Source: Algoriphagus aestuarii (GTDB taxonomy: Bacteria; Bacteroidota; Bacteroidia; Cytophagales; Cyclobacteriaceae). Taken from it: a stretch of 64,000 bases of DNA. Under the pieces are notes generated by a model. That model did no database searches. It saw only the letters and a program-made list of their open reading frames with translations, and was not told the origin of the DNA. Location: positions 186,001 through 250,000 of the forward strand of contig JAFIDK010000006.1 of the NCBI GenBank assembly GCA_017051695.1, in the 5' to 3' direction. Shown in pieces: positions 53,091-62,008 of the stretch. Within the stretch, counting starts at the first letter, position 1. Every line of letters starts with the position of its first letter. The translations under genes were made by a program, and so were the position numbers.

Positions 53091-56048
53091 CTATTTCCCC
53101 TTCCCCATAGCTTGGTAAATGATGTCATGGATTTCAGTTCTGATCCCTTCTTTGAGCAGCTTTGTATTGTTTGCATCTGGATATACCCGGTTGGACAAGA
53201 AAACATAGATCAAATCATTTTCAGGGTCTGCCCAGATACAAGTCCCGGTGAATCCAGTATGTCCAAAAGAAGATTTAGGCGCAAAATCACCCGCTGAGCC
53301 TCCTTTGCCGGGCTCTTTATCCGGTTTATCCCAGCCCCATCCTCTTCTACTTTGATTCGATTGATTCTTGGTAAAGGATTCTATGATTTCAGGTTTAATC
53401 AAGGAAACATCTCCATAATATCCTTTATTGAGCATCATCTGCATCATTACTGCCAAGTCATTTGCTTTACCAAAAAGCCCGGCATGTCCTGCTACTCCAC
53501 CAAACATTGCTGCTCCAGGGTCATGAACATATCCCCGAACCTGTCTTTTTCGAAACGCGACATCATCTTCGGTAGGTGCTATGTTGTCTATCGGCATTTT
53601 TTCAGTTGGATTGAAAGTAAGGGTATTCAATCCCAATGGCTCATAAAAATTCTGATCCATAAATTCATTAAGAGGCTGGTTGACGATCCTTTCTACCACT
53701 GCCTGCATCAAATACATGGTCAAATCGGAATAGACATACTTGTATCTTCCACCCGATTTCTGCATCAATTTAGATTCCACCGTCCAATTCCAGATGCTAT
53801 CTCTTAAATCGTCTCTACCAAACATATCATTGGAAACCGGTCTGGAATATCCTGGCGCTGCTGCAGGTTTGTAATAATCCCCTCGCCAACTTCCATTTTG
53901 GACAGTTTTGGCATAATGGGGAATGTAAGCGACCAATCCCGCCTCATGTGTCATGACATCTTTCAAGACGAGTTTTTCTTTATTGGTTCCTTTCAGTTCT
54001 GGAAGATAATCTCCCAGTGTTTGATTCATATCCAACTCTCCTCTGCTCGCTAGAAACATGACCGCTTGGGTTGTCGCCAAAACTTTTGTGATCGAGGCCA
54101 AATCGTAAACGGTTTCTGAATTTACTTTAGGGCTGGCTTTGTATTCCAACTGCCCGTAAGATCTTTCGAAAACTACTTTTCCATCTTTCACCACTAACAC
54201 ATTTGCGCCAGGAGTAGCTTGTATTCTGATTGCCTTTTCTGCTACCTCATCAATTTTATCCAAAATTGCACCGTCCATCCCCACACTTTCTGGTGCCCCG
54301 TATGATAAGCGATGACTTCCTGACAAGAACCCTCCTACTCCCTGTGTATATTGATCACTGACAGAAATAGGTAAAATCCCTTGGGCAGGCCGCCCACCAA
54401 AAAGTACCTGAGGAGCTAATTCTTGGGTGATATCATTATTTTCATACGCGAAAACCACATTTTCCAACCCTTCCAGGTATTGTGCCGCATAAGAATTCCC
54501 AAATAAAACAACGACTACTTTTTGTCTTTTACTCAAGTCTTTTAACAGCTGAACATCTCCAGCTGCAATACCAAATCTACGGGATGGACTGTTAGTCACC
54601 CCCATCAAACCGACCACTACTACATCAAAGTCTTCCAACTTTTTCATGGTATTATAGTGCGTGGTCTGATCAGCTGCTTTCTTGATAGAAAAATGTTCAA
54701 AGCCGGAATATTTGGAAAGGTATTTTTGAAATTCCTTTCCTTCATCTCCGATTGTCAAACTAGCGAAACTCTTCAAGTCCAATTGCTTAAAGGGTATCAA
54801 ATTATCTTTATTGGTAGCAACTGTGATCGCATCGGCATAAAGTTCTTCTCTAATTACTCTGGTTTTAGGTGTGTTTAACCGATCGATCAGGCCGCTTGTC
54901 TTAATCGGTTTGTACTCATTTAAACCCACCCAATATTTTGCCTTCAATACTTTTTTCACTCTCCTGCCGATCTCCGCCTCTGAGATCATGCCATCTTCTA
55001 CTGCTCTTTTGATGATGGCTTTGGCTTTTGGCACATCCTCGGAATACAATAAAATATCATTTCCAGCCAGTAATGCTTTTAGATCTACCTCCCCAGGAGC
55101 ATTGGTTTTAGCAACACCTTTCATATTCAGTGCATCTGTAAAAATAAGCCCCTGGAAGTTCATCCGCTCCTGTAGCAAATCTGTGACTACTTTTTTGGAT
55201 AGGCTTGTAGCCATATTGGCAGTAGGGTCCAAACTTGGGATGTTGAGATGCGCTACCATGACGGACATCAAGTTTTCCCTAAAAAGCTCCTGGTAAGGAT
55301 ACAAATCAATGTCCCAGATGCGCTGTTCCGGGTTTTTGATCACAGGTAGGGAGTAGTGACTATCTACCTCTGTATCACCATGCCCTGGAAAATGTTTCGC
55401 ATTTGCGATGACCCCATGATCCTGAAGCCCTTTCATATAAGCTACAGCCCGCTGAGTCACTAATTCCTTATTTTCGCCAAATGCCCGATATCCGATCACG
55501 GGATTATCTGGATTGGAATTCACATCGACCACGGGAGCAAAATTGATGTGCATACCCAGTTCTTTAAACTGTCTAGCCATCTCAGTTCCCATTTCATAGA
55601 TCAACTCCGAATCCTGTACTGCTCCTAAAGTCATTGCTTTCGGAAAATCCGGAACAGAGTCAAGGCGCATGCTGATGCCCCATTCTGCATCCATGGCTAT
55701 AAATAACGGGGTTTTGGCGAGGGCCTGATAATAATTTGTCAATCGAGCCTGCCGATCTGGGCCACCTTGAAAAAATATCAATCCGCCAAGGTTTTCACTC
55801 TCCACCAAGGCGGCTATTTCATCGACATGCCTCTGGTCTTTATTTGAATAGGCAGCCACCATAAACAACTGCCCGAGGCGGTCTTCAAAACTCAACGAAT
55901 TAAATACACTATCCACCCAACTTTTTTGGTCCAATGCATCCCTGCTGATCAACGGATCCTCCAGTGCTGCAAACTTATCCGCCTTACCTGAGGTGAATAA
56001 AACTGCTATAAATCCTACGGTCAAAACCCTCCAAAGCTTCATGCTCAT
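53091..56048 (-). CDS. Glycoside hydrolase family 3 (NagZ-like) / serine beta-lactamase-like fusion protein
   Basis: A 985-residue exported protein. Residues about 45-390 form a GH3 domain with KHFPGHGDTEVDSH (218-231), typical of NagZ beta-N-acetylglucosaminidases, and the nucleophile D305 in FTDALNMKG. A GH3 C-terminal-like part follows. Residues about 590-980 form a serine hydrolase of the beta-lactamase/DD-peptidase fold with S652-I-T-K655, 'YSDLTMYL' and HTGFTG in place of KTG. The fusion could trim both sugar and peptide parts of wall fragments. The second ATG (56042) has a better-spaced AGGGGA site than the first. Confidence 0.9.
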   Translation of the reverse strand: MSMKLWRVLTVGFIAVLFTSGKADKFAALEDPLISRDALDQKSWVDSVFNSLSFEDRLGQLFMVAAYSNKDQRHVDEIAALVESENLGGLIFFQGGPDRQARLTNYYQALAKTPLFIAMDAEWGISMRLDSVPDFPKAMTLGAVQDSELIYEMGTEMARQFKELGMHINFAPVVDVNSNPDNPVIGYRAFGENKELVTQRAVAYMKGLQDHGVIANAKHFPGHGDTEVDSHYSLPVIKNPEQRIWDIDLYPYQELFRENLMSVMVAHLNIPSLDPTANMATSLSKKVVTDLLQERMNFQGLIFTDALNMKGVAKTNAPGEVDLKALLAGNDILLYSEDVPKAKAIIKRAVEDGMISEAEIGRRVKKVLKAKYWVGLNEYKPIKTSGLIDRLNTPKTRVIREELYADAITVATNKDNLIPFKQLDLKSFASLTIGDEGKEFQKYLSKYSGFEHFSIKKAADQTTHYNTMKKLEDFDVVVVGLMGVTNSPSRRFGIAAGDVQLLKDLSKRQKVVVVLFGNSYAAQYLEGLENVVFAYENNDITQELAPQVLFGGRPAQGILPISVSDQYTQGVGGFLSGSHRLSYGAPESVGMDGAILDKIDEVAEKAIRIQATPGANVLVVKDGKVVFERSYGQLEYKASPKVNSETVYDLASITKVLATTQAVMFLASRGELDMNQTLGDYLPELKGTNKEKLVLKDVMTHEAGLVAYIPHYAKTVQNGSWRGDYYKPAAAPGYSRPVSNDMFGRDDLRDSIWNWTVESKLMQKSGGRYKYVYSDLTMYLMQAVVERIVNQPLNEFMDQNFYEPLGLNTLTFNPTEKMPIDNIAPTEDDVAFRKRQVRGYVHDPGAAMFGGVAGHAGLFGKANDLAVMMQMMLNKGYYGDVSLIKPEIIESFTKNQSNQSRRGWGWDKPDKEPGKGGSAGDFAPKSSFGHTGFTGTCIWADPENDLIYVFLSNRVYPDANNTKLLKEGIRTEIHDIIYQAMGKGK

Positions 56049-56096
56049 TCCCCTGTAAAATTTTTAATCCTTAACTTTTAAAATAAATTTGTGAAA

Positions 56097-56151
56097 ACGG
56101 CCATGCGGATAATTCGTATGATAAAATTCCGCTCCTTTGTTCCCGGGCCGT
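56097..56151. other. Nested inverted repeats upstream of the GH3 fusion gene
   Basis: Outer arms ACGGCC (56097-56102) and GGCCGT (56146-56151) enclose inner arms GCGGA (56105-56109) and TCCGC (56128-56132). It begins about 50 bp before the GH3 start on the minus strand, so it may be a folded 5' leader or a binding site. It does not fold as a tRNA. The rest of 56049-56328 shows no gene; a short hairpin (CTTCAC/GTGAAG) lies near 56288-56305. Confidence 0.4.
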
Positions 56152-56328
56152 CAATTGGTCTTTCCACTGTGGAACTAAGGATAATTGAAGATATAAAAGA
56201 TCGACTAAGATTGATCAATTTTTAGGGTTAAATGCGCTATAAATTTGATATCTGGTCGATGTTCTTGAACTTTATCCCATCATGAACCTTCACTGTAACG
56301 TGAAGTTTCATTCAAACCATATAGTATC

Positions 56329-56733
56329 ATGAAATTTCCATCCGTATTTCGTACTGCCAGCCCGATGCGTTTTGATATCAAACCCAGGTATTATGACCCA
56401 GTCAAGGAGGAAATTGACCAAAGAACTTCCAGGATTAAGAAGGAATTGGAAGCCGAAGGGAAAATCACTTTAGGAGACGATTCTTCCAGCTTTAAATATG
56501 AATCAGGAATCAGAGGCGCATTTGCCCAGCATAGAGGAATGAAGGAAAAAAGTGTCAATCCATTGACCACCACAGGGATGATCCGGTCTTTTATTTTCTT
56601 TATCCTGCTAGGTGGATTAGGAGGATATATCTATCTCGGACCAGTCATTTTTGAATACATTTTATATCTGACGGCGATCATTGCAGGGATTTACTTTTTC
56701 TTCAGGCTAAAACCCAAAAAGAAAGATGAGTGA
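56329..56733 (+). CDS. Conserved small membrane protein upstream of mutL
   Basis: A 134-residue protein with a basic N-terminus containing 'RFDIKPRYYDPVKEEIDQRT', a charged middle and two membrane helices near residues 84-124 ('MIRSFIFFILLGGLGGYIYL', 'ILYLTAIIAGIYFFF'). A PRYY-containing protein next to mutL is recurrent in Bacteroidota as far as I recall, but its role is unknown. The mutL start lies inside its last codons (8-bp overlap), so they are co-expressed. Confidence 0.75.
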   Translation: MKFPSVFRTASPMRFDIKPRYYDPVKEEIDQRTSRIKKELEAEGKITLGDDSSSFKYESGIRGAFAQHRGMKEKSVNPLTTTGMIRSFIFFILLGGLGGYIYLGPVIFEYILYLTAIIAGIYFFFRLKPKKKDE

Positions 56734-58570
56734 TATCATTCAGCTCTTGCCGGATGCCATCGCCAATCAAATCGCTGCTGGAGAAGTTGTACAAAGACCA
56801 GCTTCGGCATTAAAAGAATTATTGGAAAACTCGGTTGATTCCGGAGCTACACAAATCCAGGTAATCGTCAAAGAAGCAGGAAAACAGCTAATTCAGGTCA
56901 TTGATAATGGAAAAGGAATGTCCCAAACGGATGCTCGGATGAGTTTTGAGCGGCATGCCACTTCAAAAATCAAAACCAGCAACGACTTATTTTCCATTAA
57001 AACGTTTGGATTTAGAGGCGAAGCCTTGGCTTCTATTGCTGCTGTAGCCCAAGTGGAACTGAAAACCAAACAAGCGGATTCCGATTTAGGCACCTTGATC
57101 CAGATCGAAGGATCTGATATCAAAAAACAGGAACCAATAGCAGTGCAAAATGGGACTTCGGTTGCGATGAAAAACCTCTTTTTCAATGTGCCAGCGAGAA
57201 GGAACTTCTTGAAGTCAAATCCCGTGGAGATGCGCCACATCGTCGATGAATTTCAGAGAGTCGCTCTTTCCTACCCCGAGATTGCCTTTACTTTGTATCA
57301 GCAGGATTTAGAGGTATTCAACCTGCCTCCCGGCAAATTGAGTCAGAGAATTGTAGGCCTTTTTGGCAAAAACTATCAAGGCCAGTTGGTTCCCTGTGAA
57401 GAACTAACCCCGCATATCAATGTAAAAGGCTATATCGGAAAACCCGAAAATGCTAAAAAAACCCGCGGAGAGCAGTTTTTCTTTGTCAACAACCGATTTA
57501 TCAAAAGCAGCTATTTAAACCATGCAGTTTCTAATGGTTTCGAGGGACTGATCCAAGCAGATCAGCATCCATTTTATGTGTTATTCTTAGAGATTGATCC
57601 TTCTCATATCGATATCAACGTCCATCCTACCAAGACAGAAATCAAATTTGACGATGAAAGGACAGTGTACGCGGTCATCCGATCGGCAGTGAAGCAAGCC
57701 CTTGGAGCCCATCATGTGGTCCCTTCCCTTGATTTTTCTTTTGATGTGAATTTTACGGATACCTGGTCCAAAGACCCTTCCAAAAAAGACCAAGTGGACA
57801 GAGAGTATAGCTATAAAAGTTACAACACCCCTGAATTCAAAAAATCAAGCTCTTCCGGGTGGGAGCGGCTCTTTGAAGGTCATAGCACTACTCCCAAATC
57901 AATGGATCAATCCAGTGAAGAAGAGCCCGAAGTCCTGACTTTTCCGAGCCGGGCATCACAGGAAGAAAACCGTGAATTCACCACACCTAGGCCAGAAGAA
58001 GAGTCCACCGGCACTACATTTCAGGTGGAGTTAAACTATATTGTGGCTCAAATGTCTACCGGCATGTTGATTTTGGATCAACAGATTGCCCATGAGAGGA
58101 TTTTATACGAGCGTTATATCAAGCAATTGAATTCGGCACAAGGCCCTTCTCAACAATGTCTGTTTCCGCCTACTGTGCAGCTAAGTACCTCTGACTTTGC
58201 ATTGGTCATGGACATCCTTCCAGAACTTCACAGCTTGGGTTTTATGGTCTCAGAGTTTGGCAAAGACACCATCATCATTCAAGGTGTCCCGGCAGATATC
58301 CAGTCAAAAAGCGAAAAAGATCTCTTCGAAGGGTTGCTGGAACAGTATAAAAATTTTAAAAATGAGCTTTCATTAGAAAACAGAGAAAATTTAGCGAGAT
58401 CATTGGCGAGAAAATCGGCATTGAAACGAGGACAAAAATTGACTCCACAAGAGATGGAAACACTCGTAGGACAATTATTTGCCTGCCAAAACCCAAATTA
58501 TGGGCTTTCTGGGAACAAAACCTTTATCAAATTGGATTTATCCAGCATCCACTCCTTCTTCGGAAAATAG
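56726..58570 (+). CDS. mutL: DNA mismatch repair protein MutL
   Basis: MutL couples mismatch recognition by MutS to strand removal. The 614-residue protein has the GHKL ATPase motifs 'NQIAAGEVVQRPASALKELL' (about 13-32), 'DNGKGM' and 'FGFRGEALASIAAVA', then a linker and a C-terminal dimerisation domain. The endonuclease signature, normally DQHAxxExxxxE, reads DQQIAHERILYE (451-462), so the His is replaced by Gln; the C-terminal CPHGRP motif is likewise degenerate (ACQNPNYGLSGNKTF). Nicking activity is therefore uncertain. Confidence 0.95.
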   Translation: MSDIIQLLPDAIANQIAAGEVVQRPASALKELLENSVDSGATQIQVIVKEAGKQLIQVIDNGKGMSQTDARMSFERHATSKIKTSNDLFSIKTFGFRGEALASIAAVAQVELKTKQADSDLGTLIQIEGSDIKKQEPIAVQNGTSVAMKNLFFNVPARRNFLKSNPVEMRHIVDEFQRVALSYPEIAFTLYQQDLEVFNLPPGKLSQRIVGLFGKNYQGQLVPCEELTPHINVKGYIGKPENAKKTRGEQFFFVNNRFIKSSYLNHAVSNGFEGLIQADQHPFYVLFLEIDPSHIDINVHPTKTEIKFDDERTVYAVIRSAVKQALGAHHVVPSLDFSFDVNFTDTWSKDPSKKDQVDREYSYKSYNTPEFKKSSSSGWERLFEGHSTTPKSMDQSSEEEPEVLTFPSRASQEENREFTTPRPEEESTGTTFQVELNYIVAQMSTGMLILDQQIAHERILYERYIKQLNSAQGPSQQCLFPPTVQLSTSDFALVMDILPELHSLGFMVSEFGKDTIIIQGVPADIQSKSEKDLFEGLLEQYKNFKNELSLENRENLARSLARKSALKRGQKLTPQEMETLVGQLFACQNPNYGLSGNKTFIKLDLSSIHSFFGK

Positions 58571-58571
58571 T

Positions 58572-59363
58572 ATGTTTAGAAATATCACTCCTGTAGTACA
58601 AAATCTTTTACTGATCAACGTGGTTTTATTCCTGGTTTCGGGATTTATTTTCCCACAACTCAATGACTGGTTTGCACTATACTACATCAACAGCTCGAAT
58701 TTTAGACCTTTCCAGTTTTTAACTTACATGTTTATGCATGGTGGTTTTTGGCACCTATTTAGCAACATGCTAGGTCTTGTGGTTTTTGGCCCATTGCTGG
58801 AGCAGTTTTTAGGCCCAAAGAAACTATTGATTCTCTGGATGGTGTGTGGCGTGGGATCAGGAGTTCTATATTCTGCTTATTCCAGTTATAAAATAAATTC
58901 ACTTCAGGATAAAGTTACAGCCTTCCAGATGGACCCTGACCCTGATACATTCAACAAGCTGGTATTGGAAAACAGGGGATATTTTCAAAGAACTATCTTT
59001 GATTTTGTGGATGAATATAGCCGAAACCCAAACGATCAAGTAATGATCAACAGGGCGAAACAAACAGTTGAGGCAATAGTTAATGTACAGTCCAATTCTC
59101 CTATGGTAGGCGCTTCAGGGGCTTTGTTTGGAATCCTGATTGCCTTTGGCATGCTATTTCCAAATACGCAGCTCTTCCTTTTGTTTCCGCCAATGCCTGT
59201 AAAAGCTAAATATTTGGTGCTTTTTTATGGTCTTTATACGATTTACAACGTACTGGTAAATAATCCAACGGACAATGTCGCCCACTTTGCCCATTTGGGA
59301 GGGCTGATCATCGGTGCGATTTTAGTTTACTTCTGGAAAAAAGATAGAAAAAGTTTTTATTGA
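58572..59363 (+). CDS. Rhomboid family intramembrane serine protease (first of two)
   Basis: A 263-residue polytopic protein. I chose the ATG at 58572, one base after the mutL stop; a longer frame overlaps mutL by 30 codons without family support. The catalytic Ser is in GASGALFG (about 180-187), the His in 'AHFAHLGGLIIGAIL', and 'MFMHGGFWHLFSNMLGLVVF' has the conserved HxxxN. An insertion between TM segments (about residues 100-170) is longer than in GlpG. The substrate is unknown. Confidence 0.92.
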   Translation: MFRNITPVVQNLLLINVVLFLVSGFIFPQLNDWFALYYINSSNFRPFQFLTYMFMHGGFWHLFSNMLGLVVFGPLLEQFLGPKKLLILWMVCGVGSGVLYSAYSSYKINSLQDKVTAFQMDPDPDTFNKLVLENRGYFQRTIFDFVDEYSRNPNDQVMINRAKQTVEAIVNVQSNSPMVGASGALFGILIAFGMLFPNTQLFLLFPPMPVKAKYLVLFYGLYTIYNVLVNNPTDNVAHFAHLGGLIIGAILVYFWKKDRKSFY

Positions 59364-59365
59364 CG

Positions 59366-60295
59366 ATGTACGGAAATTTTTGGGAAAATCTTCGAAATGC
59401 CTTCCGGCATGACAACAATAGCCTTTACAAGCTGATTGCCATTAACATTTTGGTGTTTATGGTGCTACTTGTTTCTCGGGTGATGCTAACCATTACCGGA
59501 TTTGGTGATAGTTATTCAGCAGGTGTTTCTTTGTTTATGATGCCTGCTTCTTTGACCAAGCTTCTGTCTCAACCTTGGTCTATCCTTTCCTACATGTTTA
59601 TGCACGAAGGGATCTTTCATATCCTTTTCAACATGTTGTTTTTATTCTGGTTTGGACAGCTGGTACATCAGTTTTTAGGAAGCAGAAAATTAGCAAATCT
59701 GTACATTCTAGGTGGATTGGCTGGAGCACTTTTCTATGTATTGATATATAATCTAGCCCCTTATTTTCGAGGTGCTGTGGATAGTTCAATGATGCTTGGG
59801 GCCAGCGCCGGAGTTTTTGCAATCGTCGTAGGCGCTGCTACTCTCAGTCCAAATACCACCTTCTTCCTGATTTTATTAGGACCAGTCAAAATAAAATACA
59901 TCGCGATTTTTTATGTGATTCTCTCTTTTGCAAATTCTGCCGGAGCCAATGCCGGAGGTGAATTAGCCCATTTGGGTGGAGCTTTGCTGGGATATCTTTA
60001 CATCGTGGAACTGAGAAGAGGGATAGATCTGGGTGTACCAGTTCAGAAAATCGGAATCTTTTTTGAAAACCTATTTTCAAAACGCAAAAAAGTAAACGTC
60101 TCCTACAGAAGACCCAAACCCAGTAGTGGCTTTAAGCCATTTTCGAAAACTCCCCCCACTGTCAAGCCTACAGTCAAACAAGCGGATGCTTCCCAGGAAG
60201 AAATTGATGTGATTTTAGATAAAATCGCTGAAAAGGGCTACGAAGCACTTTCCAAAGATGAAAAACGTAAACTTTTCGAGTTTAGCAAAAAGTGA
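59366..60295 (+). CDS. Rhomboid family intramembrane serine protease (second of two)
   Basis: A 309-residue protein from the ATG at 59366, two bases after the previous stop. It has 'MFMHEGIFHILFNMLFLFWF' with the HxxxN motif, the serine in GASAGVFAIV and the histidine in 'ELAHLGGALLGYLY'. A cytosolic C-terminal tail of about 90 residues ends in 'ILDKIAEKGYEALSKDEKRK', a short helical domain often found on rhomboids of this phylum. It and the first rhomboid are divergent paralogues in the mutL operon. Confidence 0.92.
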   Translation: MYGNFWENLRNAFRHDNNSLYKLIAINILVFMVLLVSRVMLTITGFGDSYSAGVSLFMMPASLTKLLSQPWSILSYMFMHEGIFHILFNMLFLFWFGQLVHQFLGSRKLANLYILGGLAGALFYVLIYNLAPYFRGAVDSSMMLGASAGVFAIVVGAATLSPNTTFFLILLGPVKIKYIAIFYVILSFANSAGANAGGELAHLGGALLGYLYIVELRRGIDLGVPVQKIGIFFENLFSKRKKVNVSYRRPKPSSGFKPFSKTPPTVKPTVKQADASQEEIDVILDKIAEKGYEALSKDEKRKLFEFSKK

Positions 60296-60766
60296 TTAAA
60301 GCGGGAATGCAAACCCAAAGCGGAAGCCAACTTCCCGGGGATATTGACTTTGTGCTTTGAACTCCGTGCTTAAACCTACCCAGTCCGTCATAGGGATATA
60401 TGCCCCAAGCCCCACGTTGGCACCTTTGTAAACTCTTTTGGTTCCTGCACCATCTGGGTTTGTGTTTTCCCAATTTTGACTATATCCAGCCATAAAATAA
60501 AGCTGGGAAGTGCCCACAGATACATAATATCTCAAATCTGCACTGAAATTACTGGCCTTTCCCACATTTGGGAAAATCTTGGTATAGCTCGGCATGATCG
60601 CAAAATTGTCTACAAAAAAATACTCCACTCCTCCGCCAACTCCAAAGTACTTATATCTCAACCCATAGGACCCCAAAACATGAATTCTGCTGTCACCTTG
60701 GGTCTGGGCAGATGCTACAAATGACAAAGCAAAGCAGGTGAAAAACAATAAAATGACTTTTTTCAT
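60296..60766 (-). CDS. Small exported beta-barrel-like protein
   Basis: A 156-residue protein with a signal peptide (MKKVILLFFTCFALSFVASAQ). The mature part alternates glycine and aromatic residues ('YGLRYKYFGVGGGVEYFFVD', 'SQLYFMAGYSQNW') and ends in Leu after FGFAFP, like small outer-membrane beta-barrels with about eight strands. No function is assigned. Its stop directly abuts that of the convergent rhomboid gene. Confidence 0.75.
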   Translation of the reverse strand: MKKVILLFFTCFALSFVASAQTQGDSRIHVLGSYGLRYKYFGVGGGVEYFFVDNFAIMPSYTKIFPNVGKASNFSADLRYYVSVGTSQLYFMAGYSQNWENTNPDGAGTKRVYKGANVGLGAYIPMTDWVGLSTEFKAQSQYPREVGFRFGFAFPL

Positions 60767-60823
60767 AAAGGAGAATTTTTAAAAATTTAGCTGGCTTTTA
60801 GCAATTATCAAAATAATGAGTTT

Positions 60824-61882
60824 TTAAAGGGCGGCCACCTCATTTTTATTGGCCAACTGGCCGCAGGCCGCATCAATATCCTGTCCTCTTGATTTTCTGA
60901 CTTTAGCAATAATTCCCTGTGCTTCCAGAACCTTTACATACATATCGACAGCTTCTTGTTTTGCCTGCCGGAATTCCCCTTCATCGATTGGATTGTATTG
61001 GATGATATTCACTTTAGAAGGAATGATTTTACAGAATTTCGCCAAAGCTTTCGCATGCCGCTCATCGTCATTTACGCCATCCCAAATCACATATTCATAG
61101 GTAACTTTCCTTCCTGTTTTCTGATACCAATACTTCAAAGCTTCTCCCAGTTCCTCGATCGGGTTGCTATCATTGATCGGCATCAAGCGAGACCGGGTTT
61201 CGTTGATGGCAGAATGAAGGGAAACTGCCAAATTGAATTTCACCTCATCATCGGCCATTTTACGGATCATTTTAGTCACTCCCACAGTAGATAGAGTGAT
61301 TCTTCTCGCCGCCATGCCCAAGCCTTCTGGAGAAGTTATTTTATCGATCGCAGCAATGACATTGGCATAATTCAGCAGAGGCTCTCCCATTCCCATAAAG
61401 ACGATATTGGTCAACGGTCTTTGGAAGTAAGTTTCAGCCTCATCTTTGATCGCCACTACCTGATCATAAATCTCATCAGGGTTTAAATTCCTCATTCGCT
61501 TTAAGCGTGCCGTCGCACAAAAATTACAGTCCAGACTGCAACCCACTTGGGAAGAAACACAGGCAGTGATCCTTTTAGAAGTCGGGATCAACACAGACTC
61601 TACTATTTTATCATCAAATAATTTGACAGCGTTTTTGATGGTTCCATCCTCGGAGTGCTGCATCAAATCCACCCGGATATGATTGATGGTAAAATGGCTT
61701 TTCAATAGCTCTCTGGTACTCAGAGAAATATTACTCATGTCATCGAAGTTCTTCAAGGACTTGTTCCAAAGCCATTCATATACCTGCTTGGCCCGGAATT
61801 TCTTATCCCCTTGAGCCAAAAAAAACTCCTCCAATTCAGGTAGGCTTAACTTACGGATGTCTTTTTTTGGGGTCTCTTCCAT
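60824..61882 (-). CDS. rlmN: 23S rRNA/tRNA adenine-C2 methyltransferase RlmN
   Basis: RlmN is a radical-SAM enzyme that methylates C2 of A2503 in 23S rRNA and A37 in some tRNAs. The 352-residue protein has the cluster motif CSLDCNFC (C115, C119, C122), 'IVFMGMGEPLLNYANVIAAI', and the methyl-carrying cysteine C340 in AACGQL. Length and motifs agree with RlmN and not Cfr. It is a single gene with its own promoter-like element. Confidence 0.95.
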   Translation of the reverse strand: MEETPKKDIRKLSLPELEEFFLAQGDKKFRAKQVYEWLWNKSLKNFDDMSNISLSTRELLKSHFTINHIRVDLMQHSEDGTIKNAVKLFDDKIVESVLIPTSKRITACVSSQVGCSLDCNFCATARLKRMRNLNPDEIYDQVVAIKDEAETYFQRPLTNIVFMGMGEPLLNYANVIAAIDKITSPEGLGMAARRITLSTVGVTKMIRKMADDEVKFNLAVSLHSAINETRSRLMPINDSNPIEELGEALKYWYQKTGRKVTYEYVIWDGVNDDERHAKALAKFCKIIPSKVNIIQYNPIDEGEFRQAKQEAVDMYVKVLEAQGIIAKVRKSRGQDIDAACGQLANKNEVAAL

Positions 61883-61942
61883 GATGCAATTTAAGGATTA
61901 AGGCCAGAAATAGTGGAATGCAATTTCTAAGCTTTGAGTTCG

Positions 61943-61976
61943 CAAAATTACAAGATCTTGACTGGTCTTTACCAAG
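61943..61976 (-). promoter_or_regulatory. Candidate promoter of rlmN
   Basis: On the minus strand TAATTTTG (61950-61943) matches the -7 consensus, and CTTG (61976-61973) lies 22 bp upstream. The start codon is 60 bp downstream. Confidence 0.45.
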
Positions 61977-62008
61977 ACTTTGTAAATTGATTGTCAAATC
62001 TTCATCCA

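Noticed and set aside
56097-56151. Possible tRNA or tmRNA fragment
   Set aside because: No anticodon stem, T-loop GTTCGA or acceptor stem can be formed; only two nested stems are seen.
58479-58571. N-terminal extension of the first rhomboid overlapping mutL
   Set aside because: The extra residues are out-of-frame mutL sequence; the ATG at 58572 fits family length and operon spacing.
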